Positions 1-9,091 of a DNA stretch of 64,000 bases are shown here, piece by piece. Below the pieces are notes generated by a model that did no database searches, was not told the DNA's origin, and saw only the letters and a program-made list of their open reading frames with translations. The first letter of the stretch is position 1, and each line of letters begins with the position of its first letter. The translations under genes were made by a program, and so were the position numbers. Origin of the DNA: Sphingomonas sp. TDK1 (lineage in GTDB: Bacteria > Pseudomonadota > Alphaproteobacteria > Sphingomonadales > Sphingomonadaceae); contig NZ_LXVY01000004.1 in NCBI RefSeq assembly GCF_001650735.1, positions 391,537 through 455,536 on the forward strand, given 5' to 3'.

Positions 1-1203
1 GAGCAGCACCCCGGTCATCCCGCCGATGATGAAGGTCATCATGAAGGCGAGCGACCAGAGCATCGGCGTGGGAAAGCGCAGACGGCCGCCATACATGGTG
101 AACAGCCAGTTGTAGATCTTCACACCGGTGCCGACCGCGATGATGCTGGTGGCGATGCCGAAGGCGGCGTTGACGTCCGCCCCCGCCCCCATCGTGAAGA
201 AATGGTGCAGCCACACCGTGAACGACACGACGACGATGAACAGCGTCGCCGCGACCATCGAGCGGTAGCCGAACAGCGGCTTGGACGAGAAGGTGGAGAA
301 GATCTCGGAGAAGATGCCGAACGCCGGCAGGATGAGGATATAGACCTCCGGGTGCCCCCAGGCCCAGATGAGGTTCACGAACATCATCATGTTGCCGCCG
401 GCTTCGTTGGTGAAGAAGTGGAAGCCGAGATACCGGTCCAGCGCCAACATGGTGAGCGTGGCGGTGAGGATCGGAAAGGCCGCGACGATCAGCATGTTGG
501 CGCCCAGCGCCGTCCAGCAGAACATTGGCATGCGGAGATAGCCCATGCCCGGCGCGCGCAGCTTGAGGATCGTCGTCACCAGGTTGATGCCCGACATCAA
601 CGTGCCGACCCCCGAGATCTGGATCGCCCAGACATAATAATCGACGCCGACGCCGGGCGAGTAGGTCGTCTCGCTCAAGGGGGCGTAGGGTAGCCAGCCG
701 GTGCGCGCGAACTCGCCGATTACCAGGCTCATGTTGACCAGCAGCGCGCCTGAAGCCGTCAGCCAAAAGCTTGTCGAGTTGAGCGTCGGGAAGGCGACAT
801 CGCGCACGCCGAGCTGGAGCGGCACGACGAAATTCATCAGCCCGATGATTACCGGCATCGCGCCGAAGAAGATCATGATCGTGCCGTGCGCCGAGAAGAT
901 CTGGTCGTAATGCTCGGGCGGCAGATAGCCCTGGGCATGGCCGATCGCGTTCGCCTGCTGGGTGCGCATCATGATCGCATCGACGAAACCGCGCAGCAGC
1001 ATAACGAGGCCGAGCAGTACATACATCACCCCGATCCGCTTGTGATCGACCGAAGTGATCCATTCCTTCCACAGATAGGGCCAATGGCCCTTCACCGTGA
1101 TCCAGCCTAGCACGGCGAGCAGCGCCAGCGCGACGCCGCCCGCCGCGATCAGCGGGATCGGCTGGCTGAACGGAATCGCGGACCAAGTGAGCTTACCGAG
1201 CAT
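1..1203 (-). CDS. cyoB: Cytochrome bo-type ubiquinol oxidase subunit I (partial)
   Basis: Haem-copper quinol oxidase subunit I, the inner-membrane catalytic subunit that reduces oxygen to water and pumps protons. Only the first 401 codons are in the window; the gene runs off the left edge. The reading frame shows the low-spin haem histidine in [11 protein letters not shown], the CuB and cross-link motif WGHPEVY and the paired histidines in WLHHFF. The remaining haem ligands lie beyond the edge. It starts 2 bases after the cyoA stop codon, so the two are one operon. A cytochrome c oxidase subunit I is the alternative, but the partner subunit lacks copper A ligands, which argues for a quinol oxidase. 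Confidence 0.93.
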   Translation of the reverse strand, partial: MLGKLTWSAIPFSQPIPLIAAGGVALALLAVLGWITVKGHWPYLWKEWITSVDHKRIGVMYVLLGLVMLLRGFVDAIMMRTQQANAIGHAQGYLPPEHYDQIFSAHGTIMIFFGAMPVIIGLMNFVVPLQLGVRDVAFPTLNSTSFWLTASGALLVNMSLVIGEFARTGWLPYAPLSETTYSPGVGVDYYVWAIQISGVGTLMSGINLVTTILKLRAPGMGYLRMPMFCWTALGANMLIVAAFPILTATLTMLALDRYLGFHFFTNEAGGNMMMFVNLIWAWGHPEVYILILPAFGIFSEIFSTFSSKPLFGYRSMVAATLFIVVVSFTVWLHHFFTMGAGADVNAAFGIATSIIAVGTGVKIYNWLFTMYGGRLRFPTPMLWSLAFMMTFIIGGMTGVLL

Positions 1204-1205
1204 GG

Positions 1206-2129
1206 TCACTCCGCCGTTCCGGGGGAAATCTGGGGTTGGCCGTCTCGGCCCTGGTTCGGACCGGGGGCGGGCGGCAAATGCTGCGCGACGATCATGTCGA
1301 ACAGCCCCGGCTGCACCGCGCCCCAATGCTTGGCGGGCTCATGCTGGCTCTGGCGGGCGAGTACGCGATAGGCGCGGCCGTCGAGCAGGCCACCCGCCGC
1401 CTTCACGGCCGCCACCCAGCGGGTGAACTCCGCCACGGGTACCGCCTGCAGCCGAAAGTTCATGTCCGAGAAGCCGTCGCCGCTGTAATGCGCGCTCTGG
1501 CCGTAATAGCTGCCGGGCTTGTCCGCCTGCAGGTGCAGCGTCGTCGCCATGCCGTTCATCGTGTAGATCTGGCTGCCAAGCCGCGGCACGAAGAAGCTGT
1601 TCATCACGCTCGCCGAGGTGAGGCGGAAGCGGATCGGCACGCCCGCCGGCACCACCGCGCCGTTGAGCGTGGCGATCCCTTGCGCGGGATAGACGAACAG
1701 CCATTTCCAATCGAGCGAGACCACCTGCACCTCGAGCGGCGGCGTCTTCTCCGCGAGCGGCTTGGCGGGATCGAGCGCGTGGCTACCGATCCAGATCAGC
1801 CCGCTGAGGAACAGGATGGTCAGCAGCGGGATCGACCAGACGATCAGCTCGATCCGCCCCGAATAGACGAACGCCGGCCGGTACTTTGCCTTGCGATTGC
1901 CGGCACGGAACCACCAGGCGAAGGCAAGCGTGGCGATCATAGTAGGGACAATGATCGCCAACATGATCGCCAGCGAATCGAGCAGGATGATGCGGTTGTT
2001 CGCGCCGATCGGCCCGCCTGAACGCAGGATGCTCGCCCCGCTACAGCCGCCCAGCAGGAACAAGAGCATGGCGGACGCACCCCACCCGGTGCGGGTTGCC
2101 GCGGCGTTGCGCGGTCTGGGGTGATCCAT
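1206..2129 (-). CDS. cyoA: Ubiquinol oxidase subunit II (CyoA lipoprotein)
   Basis: Subunit II of the quinol oxidase, 307 residues. The N-terminus has a lipoprotein signal ending LLGGC with the lipidated cysteine at residue 29. Two membrane segments follow (about 45-70 and 90-112), then a periplasmic cupredoxin-like domain. The copper A ligands of cytochrome c oxidases are absent: the stretch reads [14 protein letters not shown] instead of the CxxxC motif, as expected for a quinol oxidase. The start is supported by an AGGAGG sequence 11 bases upstream (2141-2146). An EcfG-like promoter lies at 2159-2183. cyoB follows after 2 bases. Confidence 0.93.
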   Translation of the reverse strand: MDHPRPRNAAATRTGWGASAMLLFLLGGCSGASILRSGGPIGANNRIILLDSLAIMLAIIVPTMIATLAFAWWFRAGNRKAKYRPAFVYSGRIELIVWSIPLLTILFLSGLIWIGSHALDPAKPLAEKTPPLEVQVVSLDWKWLFVYPAQGIATLNGAVVPAGVPIRFRLTSASVMNSFFVPRLGSQIYTMNGMATTLHLQADKPGSYYGQSAHYSGDGFSDMNFRLQAVPVAEFTRWVAAVKAAGGLLDGRAYRVLARQSQHEPAKHWGAVQPGLFDMIVAQHLPPAPGPNQGRDGQPQISPGTAE

Positions 2130-2158
2130 GGGGTGGCGCTCCTCCTGATGCGGGGGGC

Positions 2159-2183
2159 AACGACGCGGCGGCGCCCCCGTTCC
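2159..2183 (-). promoter_or_regulatory. EcfG-type general stress promoter for cyoAB
   Basis: On the minus strand GGAAC (2183-2179) is followed by a 16-base spacer and CGTT (2162-2159). This matches the alphaproteobacterial EcfG consensus GGAAC-N16/17-CGTT exactly. The CGTT ends 29 bases before the cyoA start codon, leaving room for a short leader with the AGGAGG ribosome site. It lies in the short gap between the MFS gene and cyoA. That EcfG really uses it is inference. Confidence 0.6.
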
Positions 2184-2201
2184 CGAAATCGGCGCCGGAG
2201 G

Positions 2202-3371
2202 TCAGCCTTTCGCGCGATTCGCCAGCTGGAGCAGCGCGGCGATCAGCGACAGCCCGCCGCCAAGCAGCGCGACACCGGTCCATCCGCCCATTGCCCAGGC
2301 GATCGTCGCAGTCGCCGAGCCCGCGGAGGCACCGAGGAACATCGACCCCATCAGGACGGTGTTGAGCCGCGCCCGCGCCTCGGGGCGAAGCGCGAAGATG
2401 ATGTGCTGGTTGGAGACAAGCGCGCTCTGCACAGCGAAATCGAGCACGACGACGCCGATCACCAGCGCGGCGATGCTCACCCACAGGCCGAACAGCAGCC
2501 AGCTCGCCACCGCGAGCAGCGCGCCAAGCAGCACCACCCGGTGCGGCCCGCTCTTGTCCGCGATCCGGCCCGCCAGCGGTGCGCCGAGGATACCCGCCGC
2601 ACCGACCACACCGAACAGCCCCGCGACGTCGGCGCCCAAGTTGAAGCGCGGCGTCTGCAGATACAGCGCGAGGATCGTCCAGAAGCCGGTGAACCCCGCA
2701 AAGAGCAACGCCTGAGTGATCGCCGCCAGCCGCAGTGCCGGAAATTCTCGCCAGAGATGCGCGAGCGAGCCGAGCAGTGCACCATAGCCGAGCGTCGCCT
2801 GGGGCTCGCTCCGCGGCAGGCGCCACGCCATGACGCCGGCGGTACCGAGCGCCAGCGGCACCCCCAGCCAGAACATCTCGCGCCACCCGAAGTGCGTCCC
2901 GACAAAACCCGACAACGTCCGGCTGAGCAGGATGCCGCACAGCAGACCCGCCATCACCGTACCGACCGTCTGCCCGCGCCGCGCCGGATCTGCGAGGTGC
3001 GCCGCGAAGGGCACGATCTGCTGCGCGACGCTCGCCGCCGCGCCGACCAGCAGCGAGGCCCCGATCAGCATCCAGGCATTGGGCGCCAGCGCCGCCCCGA
3101 CCAGCGCCGCCGCCAGTACCAAGAACTGGAGCACGATCAGCCGCTTGCGCTCATGGAGGTCGCCCAGCGGCACGAGCAGGAACAGGCCCGCAGCATAGCC
3201 GAGCTGGGTCGCCGTCGGCACCAGCCCCGCGGGCTGGCCGGGCAGGTCGCGTTCGATGATGCCGAGCAGCGGCTGGTTGTAATAGATATTGGCGACTGCG
3301 AGCCCGGCGGCAGCGGCCATCGCGAAGGTCAGGCCTCGGCTTAGCGGCGCGGTGGTTTGGGATGCATGCAA
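2202..3371 (-). CDS. MFS transporter (DHA1-type)
   Basis: Major facilitator superfamily transporter of the inner membrane, about 389 residues with many hydrophobic segments. The N-terminal motif [15 protein letters not shown] ([15 protein letters not shown]) and the loop [10 protein letters not shown], corresponding to the MFS motif GDxxxRK, are visible. The substrate cannot be read from sequence; drug or metabolite efflux is usual for this subgroup. I chose the TTG at 3371 because GAGGAG lies 8 bases upstream; an ATG at 3416 without a clear ribosome site would add 15 residues. It lies upstream of cyoA in the same direction, a position often occupied by an MFS gene near cyo operons. Confidence 0.85.
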   Translation of the reverse strand: MHASQTTAPLSRGLTFAMAAAAGLAVANIYYNQPLLGIIERDLPGQPAGLVPTATQLGYAAGLFLLVPLGDLHERKRLIVLQFLVLAAALVGAALAPNAWMLIGASLLVGAAASVAQQIVPFAAHLADPARRGQTVGTVMAGLLCGILLSRTLSGFVGTHFGWREMFWLGVPLALGTAGVMAWRLPRSEPQATLGYGALLGSLAHLWREFPALRLAAITQALLFAGFTGFWTILALYLQTPRFNLGADVAGLFGVVGAAGILGAPLAGRIADKSGPHRVVLLGALLAVASWLLFGLWVSIAALVIGVVVLDFAVQSALVSNQHIIFALRPEARARLNTVLMGSMFLGASAGSATATIAWAMGGWTGVALLGGGLSLIAALLQLANRAKG

Positions 3372-3426
3372 AGCGTCGACTCCTCGGGCGTTCGGCCGCC
3401 CAGATAGGGAACGCATCACATGGTTG

Positions 3427-4359
3427 TTACTGTCCGATGGTTTGTGGGCCGCCGTCGTCAAGCAGGTTCGTCTCGGCCATCGCGTTGTCGGGCTCGTCGA
3501 CATGACCGTCCGGATCGACATGAATCAGGATTTCGGTGTCGGGAAACGCCTCGCTCAGTGCGCCCTCCAGCCGCTCGACCACGTCATGTGCCTCGGCGAT
3601 CGTCATGCAGGCGCGCATTGCGACGTGGAACTGAACGAAATCGCGGTTGCCGCTGGTGCGGGTGCGCAGATCATGCAGGCTTTTGAGCTCGGGATATTCG
3701 GCCGCGATCTCGACAAAGCGGCGGCGCTTTTCCTCGGGCCATTCGCGGTCCATCAGCTGGTCGATCGCCGCGACCGAGGCACGCCACGCGCCCCAGAGCA
3801 GCCAGAAGGCGATGGCAATGCCGAACACGGGATCCGCGCCGCGCAACCCCAGATAGCTCTCGCTCACCAACGCCGCGATCACCGCCGCGTTAAGATACAG
3901 GTCCGAACTGTAATGGATGCTGTCCGTCGTGATCGCGATCGAACCAGTCTGCCGGATCACGGATGCCTGATAGCGGGTGAGCGCGAGCGTCACGAGGATC
4001 GCGACCACCGAAACCGCGATGCCGTCAGCCGGGTGTGCGCTGACCTCGCTCTGCACCAGCCGCTGCACCGCGCGCAGCAGGATCGCGAAGCCCGAGATGG
4101 CGATAATCACCACCTGGAACAAAGCCGCCAGCGCCTCGGCCTTGCCATGGCCGAAGCGGTGCTCGTCGTCCGCCGGCTGCGAGGCCCAGTGGACCCCGCC
4201 CAGCGTCACCAGCGAGGCGACGAGGTCGAGCCCCGAATCGGCAAGGCTGGCGAGCACCGCGACGGAACCCGTCTTCACCGCCGCATAGGATTTGAGCGCG
4301 CCCAGGAAGAGCGCGCTGCACACGCTGGCGATCGCCGCGCGGCGGGCGAGATTACTCAT
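3427..4359 (-). CDS. Cation diffusion facilitator family metal exporter (FieF/YiiP-like)
   Basis: Inner-membrane proton/metal antiporter, 310 residues, exporting zinc, iron or similar divalent ions. Aligned by eye to E. coli YiiP, the transport site is intact: D41 and D45 in SLADSGLD, H149 and D153 in DSIHYSSD. The second site motif [12 protein letters not shown] (D65, H67, H71 region) is also present, as is a cytoplasmic C-terminal ferredoxin-like domain with HxAM-type histidines ([17 protein letters not shown]). The start codon overlaps the pdxH stop by four bases (ATGA), so it is probably translated coupled to pdxH. Confidence 0.92.
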   Translation of the reverse strand: MSNLARRAAIASVCSALFLGALKSYAAVKTGSVAVLASLADSGLDLVASLVTLGGVHWASQPADDEHRFGHGKAEALAALFQVVIIAISGFAILLRAVQRLVQSEVSAHPADGIAVSVVAILVTLALTRYQASVIRQTGSIAITTDSIHYSSDLYLNAAVIAALVSESYLGLRGADPVFGIAIAFWLLWGAWRASVAAIDQLMDREWPEEKRRRFVEIAAEYPELKSLHDLRTRTSGNRDFVQFHVAMRACMTIAEAHDVVERLEGALSEAFPDTEILIHVDPDGHVDEPDNAMAETNLLDDGGPQTIGQ

Positions 4360-4934
4360 GGATAGAGCATGCCTTCACTCCAGCCCTCGCCGATGCGGGT
4401 AAAGACACGGCGCTCATGCAGGCGGTGCTCGCGGTCGAGCCAGAATTCGATCCGCTCAGGGGTCACGCGATAGCCGCCCCAGTGCGGCGGGCGTGGCACC
4501 GGCTGCTCCTCGAACCGCGCCTGCACCTCGGCGAAGCGGGCTTCGAACGTGGCGCGGCTGTCGAGCGGGCGCGACTGGTCCGAAGCCCAGGCGCCGAGCT
4601 GCGAATCGCGGCTGCGGCTGGCGAAATAGGCATCAGACTCCGCGTCGCTGGCGAAGGCGATGGGCCCTTCGATGCGGATCTGGCGGCGGAGCGACTTCCA
4701 GTGGAAGAGCAAAGCCACATGCGGGTTGGCGGCGAGGTCGCCAGCCTTGCGGCTCTCGCGGTTGGTGTAGAAGACGAAGCCGCGTTCGTCATAGCCCTTG
4801 AGCAGCACCATCCGCACCGAGGGATGGCCCTGCGCGTCCGCGGTGGCCAGCGCCATCGCGTTGGAATCGTTGACCTCGGTGGTGCGCGCCTCGGTGTACC
4901 AGGTGTGGAACAGCGCAAAAGGATCGGTGCTCAT
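4356..4934 (-). CDS. pdxH: Pyridoxamine 5'-phosphate oxidase
   Basis: FMN-dependent oxidase that converts pyridoxine or pyridoxamine 5'-phosphate to pyridoxal 5'-phosphate, the last step of vitamin B6 synthesis and salvage. The 192 residues carry the typical features: SVRMVLLKGYDERGF, FYTNRESRKAGDL, LFHWKSLRRQIRIEG, ASDQSRP and the C-terminal WGGYRVTPERIEFW with LHERR. Length is slightly short of the E. coli enzyme (218) because the N-terminus is shorter. It overlaps the following metal transporter by four bases and is divergent from ku. Confidence 0.96.
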   Translation of the reverse strand: MSTDPFALFHTWYTEARTTEVNDSNAMALATADAQGHPSVRMVLLKGYDERGFVFYTNRESRKAGDLAANPHVALLFHWKSLRRQIRIEGPIAFASDAESDAYFASRSRDSQLGAWASDQSRPLDSRATFEARFAEVQARFEEQPVPRPPHWGGYRVTPERIEFWLDREHRLHERRVFTRIGEGWSEGMLYP

Positions 4935-5031
4935 GGGATGTGCCTCTACAGCCTAAACGCCGCCGTTGCGATGGGCGGAACATGGTGCCCTTTGGGGAAT
5001 TGAATCGGGCCTGCAACGAGGAGACTTCCGC

Positions 5032-5898
5032 ATGGCGGCACGTGCCTATTGGCAGGGACAGATCCGGCTGGCCCTCGTTTCGATTCCCGTCGAAATATAC
5101 ACCGCCACCAAGTCCGGCGCGCAGATCGCGTTCCACCAGATCCACGAGCCGAGCGGCCAGCGGATCAAGTACGAGAAGGTCGCGCCGGGCGTTGGCGCGG
5201 TCGAGCCGGACGAGATCGTGAAAGGCTATGAGGTCGAGAAGGGCGAGTACGTGCTGCTCGAGCAGGACGAGATCGATGCGGTGAAGCTCGAATCCAAGAA
5301 GACGCTGGAGCTCACCCAGTTCGTCGACGCCGACGAGATCGACGTGCTCTATTACGAACGCCCCTATTTCGTGGTGCCCGCCGACGATCTCGCCGAGGAA
5401 GCGTTCATCGTGCTGCGTGAGGCGCTGCGGCGGGCGCGGAAGGTTGGGCTGGGCCAGTTGGCGATGCGCGGCCGCGAATATGTGGTTAGCCTCAAGCCCT
5501 GCGGGCGCGGCATGATCCTGGAGACGCTGCGCTATGCCGACGAGGTGCAGAAGGCGCAGGGCTATTTCCGCGAGATCCCGGACAGCGAGCCCGACCCCGA
5601 GCTGCTCGACCTGGCGCAAACGCTGATCGAGAAGAAGTCGGGCAGCTTCGATCCCAAAGGCTTCCACGACCGCTATGTCGATGCGCTACGCGACCTGATC
5701 GAGAAGAAGAAAAAGGCCAAAGGCGCCAAGATCCTGGAAGACCCGGACAAGCCGGAAAGCCGTGGCTCCAACGTCGTCGATCTGATGGCGGCGCTGAAGA
5801 AGTCGCTGAACACCGGCGACGCCAAGCCTGCGTCCAAGACCAAGGCGCCGGCGAAGAAGGCAGCGCTCAAGAAGCCGGCGGCGAAGAAGCGTGCCTGA
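5032..5898 (+). CDS. ku: Non-homologous end-joining protein Ku
   Basis: Homodimeric DNA-end-binding protein of bacterial NHEJ; it threads onto double-strand ends and recruits LigD. The 288 residues begin MAARAYWQGQIRLALVSIPV, the conserved Ku start, and contain the family motif YYERPYFVVP. The C-terminal tail after about residue 240 is rich in lysine, alanine and proline (KKxxAKK repeats), typical of bacterial Ku tails that bind DNA. I chose the ATG at 5032, preceded by ACGAGGAG, rather than the longer frame from 4966. It overlaps the ligD start by 8 bases. Confidence 0.95.
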   Translation: MAARAYWQGQIRLALVSIPVEIYTATKSGAQIAFHQIHEPSGQRIKYEKVAPGVGAVEPDEIVKGYEVEKGEYVLLEQDEIDAVKLESKKTLELTQFVDADEIDVLYYERPYFVVPADDLAEEAFIVLREALRRARKVGLGQLAMRGREYVVSLKPCGRGMILETLRYADEVQKAQGYFREIPDSEPDPELLDLAQTLIEKKSGSFDPKGFHDRYVDALRDLIEKKKKAKGAKILEDPDKPESRGSNVVDLMAALKKSLNTGDAKPASKTKAPAKKAALKKPAAKKRA

Positions 5899-8455
5899 CG
5901 CCGACAGCCTCGCCCGCTACAACGCCAAGCGCGACTTCGCGAAGACCGCGGAGCCCGCGGGCAAGATCGCGAAGGGCAGCGGCAACCGCTTCCTCGTCCA
6001 GAAGCACGATGCGACCCGGCTGCACTGGGACTTCCGGCTGGAAGTGGACGGCGTGCTCAAGAGCTGGGCGGTGACGCGCGGGCCCAGCCTCGATCCCGAC
6101 GAGAAAAGGCTGGCGGTGCGCACCGAGGACCACCCGCTCTCCTATGCCGATTTCGAGGGGACGATCCCCAAGGGCGAATATGGCGGCGGCACCGTGATGC
6201 TGTGGGACAGCGGCACCTGGGAACCGATTCCGGGCAAGAGCGCCAAGAATCTGGCGAAGGGCCATCTCCATTTCGTGCTCCACGGGGAGCGGATGCAGGG
6301 CGAATGGCTGCTGATTCGCCTCAAGCCGCGCGGCAAGGAAAAGGCCGAGAACTGGCTGCTGCGCAAAATCGACGAAGGGTTTGCAGGCGCCACGGACGAA
6401 TTGGTGGAAACCGGCCTCACCAGCGTCACCACCGGCCGCACGATGCAGGAAATCGCCGAGGGCGCGAGCCCCAAGATCCTCCCCGGGACGGGGAGGGGGA
6501 CCAAGCCGCAACGCGGCTTGGTGAAGGGGGAGCGCGGCTTGGTGAAGGGGGAGCGCGGCAAGGGGAGCCGTTCCAGAAAGAGCGCTGCCCAGCCGAAGCC
6601 CCCCTCCACCACCGCTTCGCGGCGGTCCCCCTCCCCGTCCCGGGGAGGATCGAAGGCGCCACCGTTTCAATCCCCCCAGCTCGCCACGCTGGTCGACGCG
6701 GTACCCACAGGCAACCAATGGCTCCACGAGATCAAATATGACGGCTACCGCGCGCTGATCGCCACCGGCAGCGGCGGGACGAAGATCTACACCCGCTCCG
6801 GGCTCGACTGGACCGACAAATTCCCCGGCATCGCCGAAGCTGCCGCCACGCTCCCGCCCGGCGCGATGATCGACGGCGAGATCGTCGCGATGAAGGACGA
6901 CAAGCCCGATTTCTCCACGCTGCAGGAGGCGATCTCAGCCGGCGGCGAGGGACTGCTGTTCTTCGCCTTCGACCTGCTTGCCGAAACGGGCGAGGACCTG
7001 ACCGCTCTCCCCCAGATCGAGCGCAAGGAACGCCTGCGCGCGCTGATCGAGGGGACGGACGATCGCATCCGCTTCTCCGAACACATTATCGGGCAGGGCG
7101 AGAAGCTGTTCGAGAGCATGTGCCGCGAGGGCTTCGAAGGCGTCGTCTCGAAGCGCGCCGATGCGCCCTATCGCGGCACGCGCAGCAAGGCGTGGCTCAA
7201 GATCAAGTGCACGCATCGGCAGGAGCTCGTGATCCTCGGCTGGATCGCCTCCAGCGCAAAGGGCCGCGGGTTCAAGTCGCTGCTGCTTGGGCTGAACGGG
7301 TCCGACGGGCTCGTCTATGCTGGCAAGGTCGGCACCGGATTCAATTCGGAAACGCTGCTCTCGATGCGCGAACGCCTCGACAGCCTCGCCACCGACACGC
7401 CCGCCGCCAAGGTCCCCCGCCCCGATGCACGCGGCGCGCATTGGGTGAAGCCCGAGCTGGTCGCCGAGATCGCCTTTGCCGAGTTCACCGCCGAGAAGGT
7501 CGTCCGCCACGCCAGCTTCCTCGGCCTGCGCCAGGACAAGCCCGCCGACGCGGTCGTCGCCGAGGAGCCGGCGGTGCTTCCCGACGCGGCACCCTCGTCC
7601 ATCAAGATCAGCAGCCGCGACCGGGTGATCTTCCCCGAGTCGAAGCTGACCAAGGGCGATCTCGCCGACTATTACGCCGCCGTCGCCCCCATCGCGCTGC
7701 CCTGGCTGGCCGAGCGCCCGATCAGCCTGGTCCGCTGCCCGCAGGGCCGCGCCAAGCAATGCTTCTTCCAGAAGCACGATGCCGGCAGCTTCGGCGAACA
7801 GGTCCACCATGTCGACATCCGCGAGAAGGACGGATCGACCGAGCCCTATCTCTACGTCTCGGACGCCGACGGCGTGCTCGCCTGCGTGCAGATGGGGACG
7901 ATCGAATTCCACGGTTGGGGATCGCGCGTCGCCGATGTCGAGAAGCCCGACCGGCTGGTGTTCGACCTCGATCCCGACGAGGGGCTCGATTTCGAGGTGG
8001 TGAAGAAGGCGGCCGAGCATCTGAAGGAACAGCTCGCCGAAATCGGGCTGACCAGCTGGCCGATGCTCTCCGGCGGCAAGGGCGTGCATGTCGTGGTGCC
8101 GCTGGTGCCGCAGGCCGAGTGGCCGGCGGCGAAGAGCTTCTGCGAACGCTTCGCCCGCGCGCTCGCCCAGGCCGAGCCCGAGCGCTTCACCGCCAACCTG
8201 AAAAAGGCGAGCCGGACGGGGCGCATCTTCATCGACTATCTGCGCAACCAGCGCGGATCGACCGCGGTGCTCCCCTATGTCGCGCGGGCACGCGCCAACG
8301 CGCCCGTCGCGGCACCGGTCACCTGGACCGAGCTGCGCGGGATCGACAGCGCCCATGCCTTCACGATCAAGGATGCGGCAACACTGCTCGAACGCGCCGC
8401 CGGCCGGGCGCTGCGCGGCTGGGGTACCGCCGACCAGACGCTCCCCGATCTGTAA
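5891..8455 (+). CDS. ligD: ATP-dependent DNA ligase D (PE-LIG-POL)
   Basis: Multifunctional end-joining ligase, 854 residues, GTG start overlapping ku by 8 bases. Domains in order: 3'-phosphoesterase (about 30-165; H39, H45, D47, R49, H81), a low-complexity basic linker (about 195-258), ligase (about 262-545; nucleophile K282 in EIKYDGYR, plus an OB fold), and primase-like polymerase (about 570-854; catalytic D692 and D694 in FDLDPDEG). This is the order found in Pseudomonas LigD. Key residues of all three activities are present. The linker is unusual because it is coded by an in-frame 177-bp palindromic repeat (6475-6651). Ku and LigD together would suffice for end joining. Confidence 0.95.
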   Translation: MPDADSLARYNAKRDFAKTAEPAGKIAKGSGNRFLVQKHDATRLHWDFRLEVDGVLKSWAVTRGPSLDPDEKRLAVRTEDHPLSYADFEGTIPKGEYGGGTVMLWDSGTWEPIPGKSAKNLAKGHLHFVLHGERMQGEWLLIRLKPRGKEKAENWLLRKIDEGFAGATDELVETGLTSVTTGRTMQEIAEGASPKILPGTGRGTKPQRGLVKGERGLVKGERGKGSRSRKSAAQPKPPSTTASRRSPSPSRGGSKAPPFQSPQLATLVDAVPTGNQWLHEIKYDGYRALIATGSGGTKIYTRSGLDWTDKFPGIAEAAATLPPGAMIDGEIVAMKDDKPDFSTLQEAISAGGEGLLFFAFDLLAETGEDLTALPQIERKERLRALIEGTDDRIRFSEHIIGQGEKLFESMCREGFEGVVSKRADAPYRGTRSKAWLKIKCTHRQELVILGWIASSAKGRGFKSLLLGLNGSDGLVYAGKVGTGFNSETLLSMRERLDSLATDTPAAKVPRPDARGAHWVKPELVAEIAFAEFTAEKVVRHASFLGLRQDKPADAVVAEEPAVLPDAAPSSIKISSRDRVIFPESKLTKGDLADYYAAVAPIALPWLAERPISLVRCPQGRAKQCFFQKHDAGSFGEQVHHVDIREKDGSTEPYLYVSDADGVLACVQMGTIEFHGWGSRVADVEKPDRLVFDLDPDEGLDFEVVKKAAEHLKEQLAEIGLTSWPMLSGGKGVHVVVPLVPQAEWPAAKSFCERFARALAQAEPERFTANLKKASRTGRIFIDYLRNQRGSTAVLPYVARARANAPVAAPVTWTELRGIDSAHAFTIKDAATLLERAAGRALRGWGTADQTLPDL
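6475..6651. repeat. Palindromic element inserted in frame within ligD
   Basis: A perfect 28-base inverted repeat, 6475-6502 against 6624-6651, with arms reading GATCCTCCCCGGGACG... and its reverse complement. The whole element is 177 bp, exactly 59 codons, so the ligD frame stays open across it. It codes for LigD residues about 195-254, which form a basic, Pro/Ser/Gly-rich linker between the phosphoesterase and ligase domains. GC-rich palindromes of this kind usually sit between genes. That it is a mobile element captured by the gene is inference. Confidence 0.85.
6513..6554 (+). repeat. 21-bp tandem duplication inside the ligD palindromic element
   Basis: Two identical adjacent 21-base units (6513-6533 and 6534-6554), followed by a degenerate partial third copy beginning GCGGCAAGGGG at 6555. 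Each unit encodes seven residues, giving GLVKGER twice in LigD. The unit length is a multiple of three, so copy-number change would keep the frame. Confidence 0.85.
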
Positions 8456-8515
8456 CACCGCTGTCACGAGGCTTTCGCATGGGCAGCGTAGCGCGCCGCA
8501 CGGGAAGGCAGGTCC

Positions 8516-9091
8516 GTGCGCACAGCTTCGTCCGAGATCATTCGCTGGGTGGCGCTGCACGTGGTGCCGCAAGAGCCGCAGGTGCGCGGAGCGCTGCGCC
8601 GTGCCGGCGTTGCCGAGGCGGACATCGACGACCTGATCCAGGAAGCCTATTGCCGCTTCGCCGCGATGGACAGCATCGCCCATGTCGATCGGCCCGGCGC
8701 CTATTTCATGCAGATGGTGAAGAACCTTTGGCGCGACCAGCTGCGCCGTGCGCGCGTCGTGCGATTCGAGGAAGTTACGGAAATCGCCCAGTGGCTCGTC
8801 GAGGCAGAGGAACTGGGCGTGGAAGCGGCAGTGGCGGCGCGCGAGCAGGTGCGGATGGTAGAGCGGCTGCTCGCCGACCTGCCCGAGCGATGCCGCACCA
8901 TCTTCACGCTCAAGCGGATCGAAGGGCTGCCGCAAAGAGAGATTGCGCGACGGCTCGGGGTAAGTGAAAGCATCGTCGAGAACGACGTGCAGAAGGCGCT
9001 GCGGCGCATCCAGCACGCGGTACGGACCGAGCGGTTCGAGAAGGAAGCATTGGGCGTTGGCGAACCGCGGCAGACCCGCATCCCGGCTTGA
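8516..9091 (+). CDS. FecI-like ECF RNA polymerase sigma factor
   Basis: Extracytoplasmic-function sigma factor, 191 residues, GTG start. Region 2 is seen in IDDLIQEAYCRFAAM through FMQMVKNLWRDQLRR, and region 4 in LPERCRTIFTLKRIEGLPQ with the helix-turn-helix REIARRLGVSESIVENDV. It is followed by an overlapping FecR-like gene and a TonB receptor with a signalling domain, the standard cell-surface-signalling order. It would direct transcription of the downstream receptor and phosphatase when the receptor is occupied; the inducer is not known. Confidence 0.92.
   Translation: MRTASSEIIRWVALHVVPQEPQVRGALRRAGVAEADIDDLIQEAYCRFAAMDSIAHVDRPGAYFMQMVKNLWRDQLRRARVVRFEEVTEIAQWLVEAEELGVEAAVAAREQVRMVERLLADLPERCRTIFTLKRIEGLPQREIARRLGVSESIVENDVQKALRRIQHAVRTERFEKEALGVGEPRQTRIPA

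Noticed and set aside
4977..5002. GGAAC upstream of ku as an EcfG promoter
   Set aside because: At 16-17 bases downstream the sequence reads AATT or ATTG, not CGTT.
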